In this document: positions 7,335 through 10,152 of the stretch, piece by piece
Numbering within the stretch: the first letter of the stretch is position 1
How the letters are laid out: each line of letters starts with the position of its first letter
NCBI GenBank assembly: GCA_002455335.1
Contig: DKKP01000061.1
Location: forward strand, 1 to 10,152
Source of the DNA: Anaerolineales bacterium UBA6663
GTDB lineage: Bacteria > Chloroflexota > Anaerolineae > Anaerolineales > UBA6663
Reading direction: 5' to 3'
Length of the DNA stretch: 10,152 nucleotides
The notes under the pieces: model-generated
Told to the model about the DNA's origin: nothing
What the model saw: only the letters and a program-made list of their open reading frames with translations
Databases searched by the model: none
Position numbers and translations under genes: made by a program

Positions 7335-7382
7335 CCAGGATCACATCTCCGCGGTCGACGGTTCAGCGGCCGGCCGCTCCGC

Positions 7383-8459
7383 TCACAAAAAGGCCTTGCC
7401 ATCCGCGCGGGCCTTCAGCGCGGTGACGAAGTCCTTCACCTCTTGCGAGCGCTCACGGGGACAGATTAAGAGGATATCACCCGTGTCAACCACCACGAGA
7501 TCATGCACGCCGAGCGCGGCAATCAGTTTGCGATTCGGGTTGCTGTTGTGGATCAAGGTGTTCTGCGTCGCGATCTCGAGCAGTTCCGCGCCGACCACCA
7601 CGTTGCCGGCGCCGTCGGCCGGCAGCACCTCGAACAACGACTCCCAACTCCCCACATCATTCCAGCCCAGATCAGCGGCCGGGATGACAGCCACCTGGGT
7701 CGCGCCCTCCATCACACCGTAGTCGATCGTCGTGTTGACCACACCCTCCCAGATCTCGGGCAACCGCTCGGGCTCAGCCGCGATCTGATCGAGCTGGCCA
7801 CGGAAGCTCTCCATCTGTTCGGCGAACTCCTGCAGCAGGCGCTCTGCGCGCCAGACGAACATGCCCGAGTTCCAGCTGTGTAGACCGTCGGCCAGCATGG
7901 CCTCGGACTCGGCCCGGCCGGGCTTCTCTTTGAAGCGCTCGGCGCGATATGCGTTGAAGCCGTGCACTGCGCCAAGCGCCGAACCACGCTGGATGTAGCC
8001 GAAGCCGGTCGCCGCATATGTGGGCGCGATCCCGAGTGTCACAAGGTGATCTTGAAGCGCGAGATCATGGGCAGCTGCCAAAACATCGCGGAACCGCGCC
8101 TCGTCGGCGATGAAGTGATCGGCCGTCAGACAGGCCATCACGGCCTGCGGATCACGCTGGCGAAGCGTCACCGCGGCCAGCCCGAGCGCCGGCGCTGTGC
8201 CACGCGGCGCCGGCTCGACCACGAAATTGGCGAGCGGCACCTCTGGCGCCTGGCGATGCAGAAGGTCGCGATAGGCCGCGCTCGTCACCACAAGGATGCG
8301 TTCGGGCATGAACAACGGTTGCAGGCGACGGACCGCGATCTGAAATAGGGTCTCGTCGCCTAACAACGGGATGCTCTGCTTCGGCTGCGACTGGCGCGAC
8401 AGCGGCCACAGCCGCGTTCCGCCACCGCCCGCCATGATGACTGCGTAGTAGTGTTGCAT
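7383..8459 (-). CDS. manC: Mannose-1-phosphate guanylyltransferase
   Basis: Makes GDP-mannose from mannose 1-phosphate and GTP, feeding polysaccharide, glycolipid or GDP-sugar synthesis; cytosolic. 358 residues. The nucleotidyltransferase signature AVIMAGGGGTRLWPLSR with PKQ follows the start at once. Further family motifs are VEPAPRGTAPALGLAA (81-96), LTADHFI (111-117, with the metal-binding Asp), FKEKPG (176-181), WNSGMFVWRA (196-205), TTIDYGVMEGA (243-253) and LGWNDVGSW (264-272). The C-terminus is a short left-handed beta-helix-like segment; the cupin phosphomannose isomerase domain of the long bifunctional ManC/AlgA type is absent, so this is the short monofunctional form. A GTG at 8543 overlapping the dprA stop (GTGA) would add 28 residues that do not look like the family, so the ATG at 8459 is preferred. 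No Shine-Dalgarno precedes it. Confidence 0.94.
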   Translation of the reverse strand: MQHYYAVIMAGGGGTRLWPLSRQSQPKQSIPLLGDETLFQIAVRRLQPLFMPERILVVTSAAYRDLLHRQAPEVPLANFVVEPAPRGTAPALGLAAVTLRQRDPQAVMACLTADHFIADEARFRDVLAAAHDLALQDHLVTLGIAPTYAATGFGYIQRGSALGAVHGFNAYRAERFKEKPGRAESEAMLADGLHSWNSGMFVWRAERLLQEFAEQMESFRGQLDQIAAEPERLPEIWEGVVNTTIDYGVMEGATQVAVIPAADLGWNDVGSWESLFEVLPADGAGNVVVGAELLEIATQNTLIHNSNPNRKLIAALGVHDLVVVDTGDILLICPRERSQEVKDFVTALKARADGKAFL

Positions 8460-8467
8460 GGCGCTGG

Positions 8468-8473
8468 ATTGTA
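8468..8473 (-). promoter_or_regulatory. -10-like box (TACAAT) just upstream of manC
   Basis: On the minus strand TACAAT lies eight bases before the manC ATG. A start at the usual distance would leave a leader of zero to three bases, and no ribosome binding site is visible, as at the dgt gene. No convincing -35 is seen. If real, manC and topA can be transcribed independently of dprA. Confidence 0.42.
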
Positions 8474-8539
8474 CCGCAAAGGCAGGGGCGGCTATTTCGG
8501 GAGGCTGACCCCGTCCCAGCCAAACCGCGAAGCCGGCCG

Positions 8540-9622
8540 TCACGGCACGGCCGAGACCCGCCCACCCTCAAGTCGGACCAGCCCACGCAATTCGAGCAAC
8601 GTCAACTGGGCGCTCATCTGACTCGGCGTGAGGTCGAGTTGATGCATCAACTCATCGGGGTGAAGCGGGCCACTGCCAAGCGCCTCCAGAACACGAGCCT
8701 CGACCGGGTCGAGAAACAGCATCGGCTGCAGCGCCGTCGCAGCTGCCGTCTCGAAACGCAGTTCGGTCAGGATATCGTCCACATCCAGGATCAACTTCGC
8801 GCCTTGCTGGATCAACCGATGCGGACCGCGACTGTTCTTGGCCTGGATCTGGCCGGGCACGGCAAAGACCTCGCGTCCCTGGTCGTTCGCGAATCGCGTC
8901 GTGATCAGCGCCCCGCTCTCCTCGGCGGCCTCGACCACCACGACACCCAACGACAACCCGCTGATGATCCGGTTCCGTGGCGGGAAGTTTGCGGCATCGG
9001 GCGGAACCCCCGGAGCGTAGTCGCTGATCACGGCACCTGCGGCGACGATCGATTCAGCAAGGGCGTCATGCTCAGGCGGGTACACCGTATCGATGCCGCA
9101 GCCCAGCACCGCCACGGTCCGCCCTCCGGCCGCGAGGGCGGACCGATGCACCACGGCATCGATACCACGGGCCAGGCCGCTGACGATCGTCAACCCGCGT
9201 TCGGCCAGGCCCTGCGCCAGTTGCGCAGCCACGTCCCGTCCGTAGCCGCTCGGTCGCCGCGTCCCCACGATGGCGACCGAGCGCGCATCGTCAGGCGCGA
9301 ATCCGCCGCGCACAAACAGCACGGGCGGCGGCCAGTCGATCGCCAGGAGGCTCGCGGGATACTCGGGATCGTCCCAGGTGATCAGTCGCGCACCGCAGGC
9401 CGCGACCCGCTCGAGCAGTCGCGGCAGATCCAGCTCGGCGCGGGCGATCGTCAGCCGGTCGACAAGACGCGGCTCGAGCCCCGCACGCTGCAATTCGCCG
9501 ACAGGCGCCCGCCAGGCCCGCTCGATCTCACCGCCAAAGTGCTCGAGTAGACGCCGCAGCCGCGTCGGGCCGATGCCACTTACCAGATGGAAGCCTAACC
9601 AGAACTGACGCGTGTCGTTCAT
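8540..9622 (-). CDS. dprA: DNA processing protein DprA (Smf)
   Basis: Binds incoming single-stranded DNA during natural transformation and loads RecA on it; cytosolic. 360 residues with the full three-part layout. There is an N-terminal helix-hairpin-helix/SAM-like part (about 1-65, including VSGIGPTRLRRLLEHFG), and the Rossmann-type DNA-binding core (about 80-290) with VAIVGTRRPSGYG (116-128), IVSGLARGIDAVVHRSAL (146-163), AVLGCGIDTVYPPEH (171-185), FPPRNRIISGLS (213-224), ESGALITTRFA (235-245) and FAVPGQI (253-259). A C-terminal winged-helix DML1-like part (about 303-358) follows. The ATG at 9622 overlaps the stop of the upstream peptidase gene (ATGA), so translation is probably coupled. 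DprA also occurs in bacteria not known to transform, so its presence alone does not prove competence. Confidence 0.97.
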   Translation of the reverse strand: MNDTRQFWLGFHLVSGIGPTRLRRLLEHFGGEIERAWRAPVGELQRAGLEPRLVDRLTIARAELDLPRLLERVAACGARLITWDDPEYPASLLAIDWPPPVLFVRGGFAPDDARSVAIVGTRRPSGYGRDVAAQLAQGLAERGLTIVSGLARGIDAVVHRSALAAGGRTVAVLGCGIDTVYPPEHDALAESIVAAGAVISDYAPGVPPDAANFPPRNRIISGLSLGVVVVEAAEESGALITTRFANDQGREVFAVPGQIQAKNSRGPHRLIQQGAKLILDVDDILTELRFETAAATALQPMLFLDPVEARVLEALGSGPLHPDELMHQLDLTPSQMSAQLTLLELRGLVRLEGGRVSAVP

Positions 9623-10152
9623 CGCGAACAGCCCAGATCCCTGAGCTCCGCGGACGGTAGATGATGGGCCGGATCAAGCCAGAGATCACTTCCTGCAGAG
9701 GCGCCGCGCAAACGGATGGCGTAGTGGAGATGCGGGCCGCCGCTGCTGCCCGCGCCAACGGCGCCAGGCTGACCACCGCTCAGCCCAAGCACAGCGCCGT
9801 GCACAAGGCCATCGCCAACCGCAACATCAATCCGGGAGAGATGCGCATACCAGGCCTGATAACGGCCGGCCTCCACAACGACCAGATTGCCGTAGGCGCC
9901 GTTCTCGCTCGCCCAAACCACGACACCCGTCAGGGTCGCGAAGACCGGCGCGCCCTCGTCCACCTGGAGATCAACTCCGGTGTGCCCCGGATAGGCGGGA
10001 TCTTGAAAGCCGCAAAAGACACCCAACCGATCGGTGGGCGCCCCCCATTTAATGAAAGGCGCTGCCAGGGGCAACCCGGACGGAATCTGTTCAGCGAAGC
10101 GGTTGCCGCGATCAACCCACGGCACCTGGGTGGCGCCCGCCGAGACGCCGGT
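9619..10152 (-). CDS. M23 (LytM-type) metallopeptidase, N-terminally truncated by the window edge
   Basis: Zinc endopeptidase of the M23/LytM family, which cleaves peptide cross-links in peptidoglycan or acts as a regulator when degenerate. 177 residues are visible and the frame stays open to the window end, so the true start and any signal peptide lie outside; an internal GTG at 10125 could be a start but is not favoured. The zinc ligands are all present: His57 and Asp61 in GHTGVDLQVDEGAPV and His143 in GGPHLHYAIR (with His141 as the partner histidine); the extra catalytic-type His104 is in WYAHLS. It therefore looks active. The Gly/Ser-rich loop before the HxH motif is typical. The stop overlaps the dprA start by ATGA. 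Cell location is presumably extracytoplasmic, from the family only. Confidence 0.92.
   Translation of the reverse strand, partial: TGVSAGATQVPWVDRGNRFAEQIPSGLPLAAPFIKWGAPTDRLGVFCGFQDPAYPGHTGVDLQVDEGAPVFATLTGVVVWASENGAYGNLVVVEAGRYQAWYAHLSRIDVAVGDGLVHGAVLGLSGGQPGAVGAGSSGGPHLHYAIRLRGASAGSDLWLDPAHHLPSAELRDLGCSR

Noticed and set aside
7365..7378. A 14-bp palindrome (AGCGGCCGGCCGCT) between manC and topA
   Set aside because: It is short, lies in very GC-rich DNA and has no T tract, so it is not a supported terminator or operator.
8460..8543. A longer manC from the GTG overlapping the dprA stop
   Set aside because: The extra 28 residues precede a canonical N-terminus and do not resemble the family. 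The GTGA overlap is suggestive of coupling but weaker than the motif position. It is kept as an alternative.

Overview
The window is a densely coded, strongly GC-rich piece of bacterial chromosome with eight protein genes, two of them cut by the window edges. No RNA genes, insertion sequences, CRISPR arrays or phage genes were seen. The best guess for the host is a member of the Chloroflexota (Anaerolineae/Caldilineae-like). This rests on the type of topoisomerase I, which has a small zinc-ribbon domain fused to its N-terminus, on the two-helix membrane protein next to it, and on general composition. It is an inference from family knowledge, not a proven placement.

Left part, plus strand (1-3716): two tandem aldo/keto reductases (the first missing its N-terminus), 15 bp apart and probably cotranscribed. 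They are followed by an HD-domain dNTP triphosphohydrolase (dgt-like) and the transcript cleavage factor greA. The dgt-like gene has a perfect TATAAT six bases before its ATG and no Shine-Dalgarno sequence, so its mRNA is probably leaderless. greA has its own TATAAT directly after the dgt stop codon and a leader of about 100 nt carrying a strong hairpin. A 46-bp perfect palindrome at 3729-3774 separates greA from the convergent minus-strand genes and should terminate transcription from both sides.

Right part, minus strand (read from 10152 down to 3791): an M23/LytM-type peptidase (cut at the window edge), dprA (ATGA overlap with the peptidase), a mannose-1-phosphate guanylyltransferase, topA, and a two-helix membrane protein of unknown function. 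The neighbourhood of dprA and topA is common in bacteria, but here a nucleotide-sugar gene sits between them. That gene has a TACAAT box just upstream of its ATG and may be a second leaderless start.

The genes do not form one pathway. They are housekeeping functions: nucleotide pool control, transcription fidelity, DNA topology, DNA uptake/recombination, cell-wall hydrolysis and GDP-mannose supply. No clear new defence or mobile system is present. The most interesting items are the uncharacterised membrane protein with a hairpin spanning its ribosome binding site, the fused zinc ribbon on topoisomerase I, the probable leaderless promoters, the greA leader hairpin, and the peptidase-dprA coupling.
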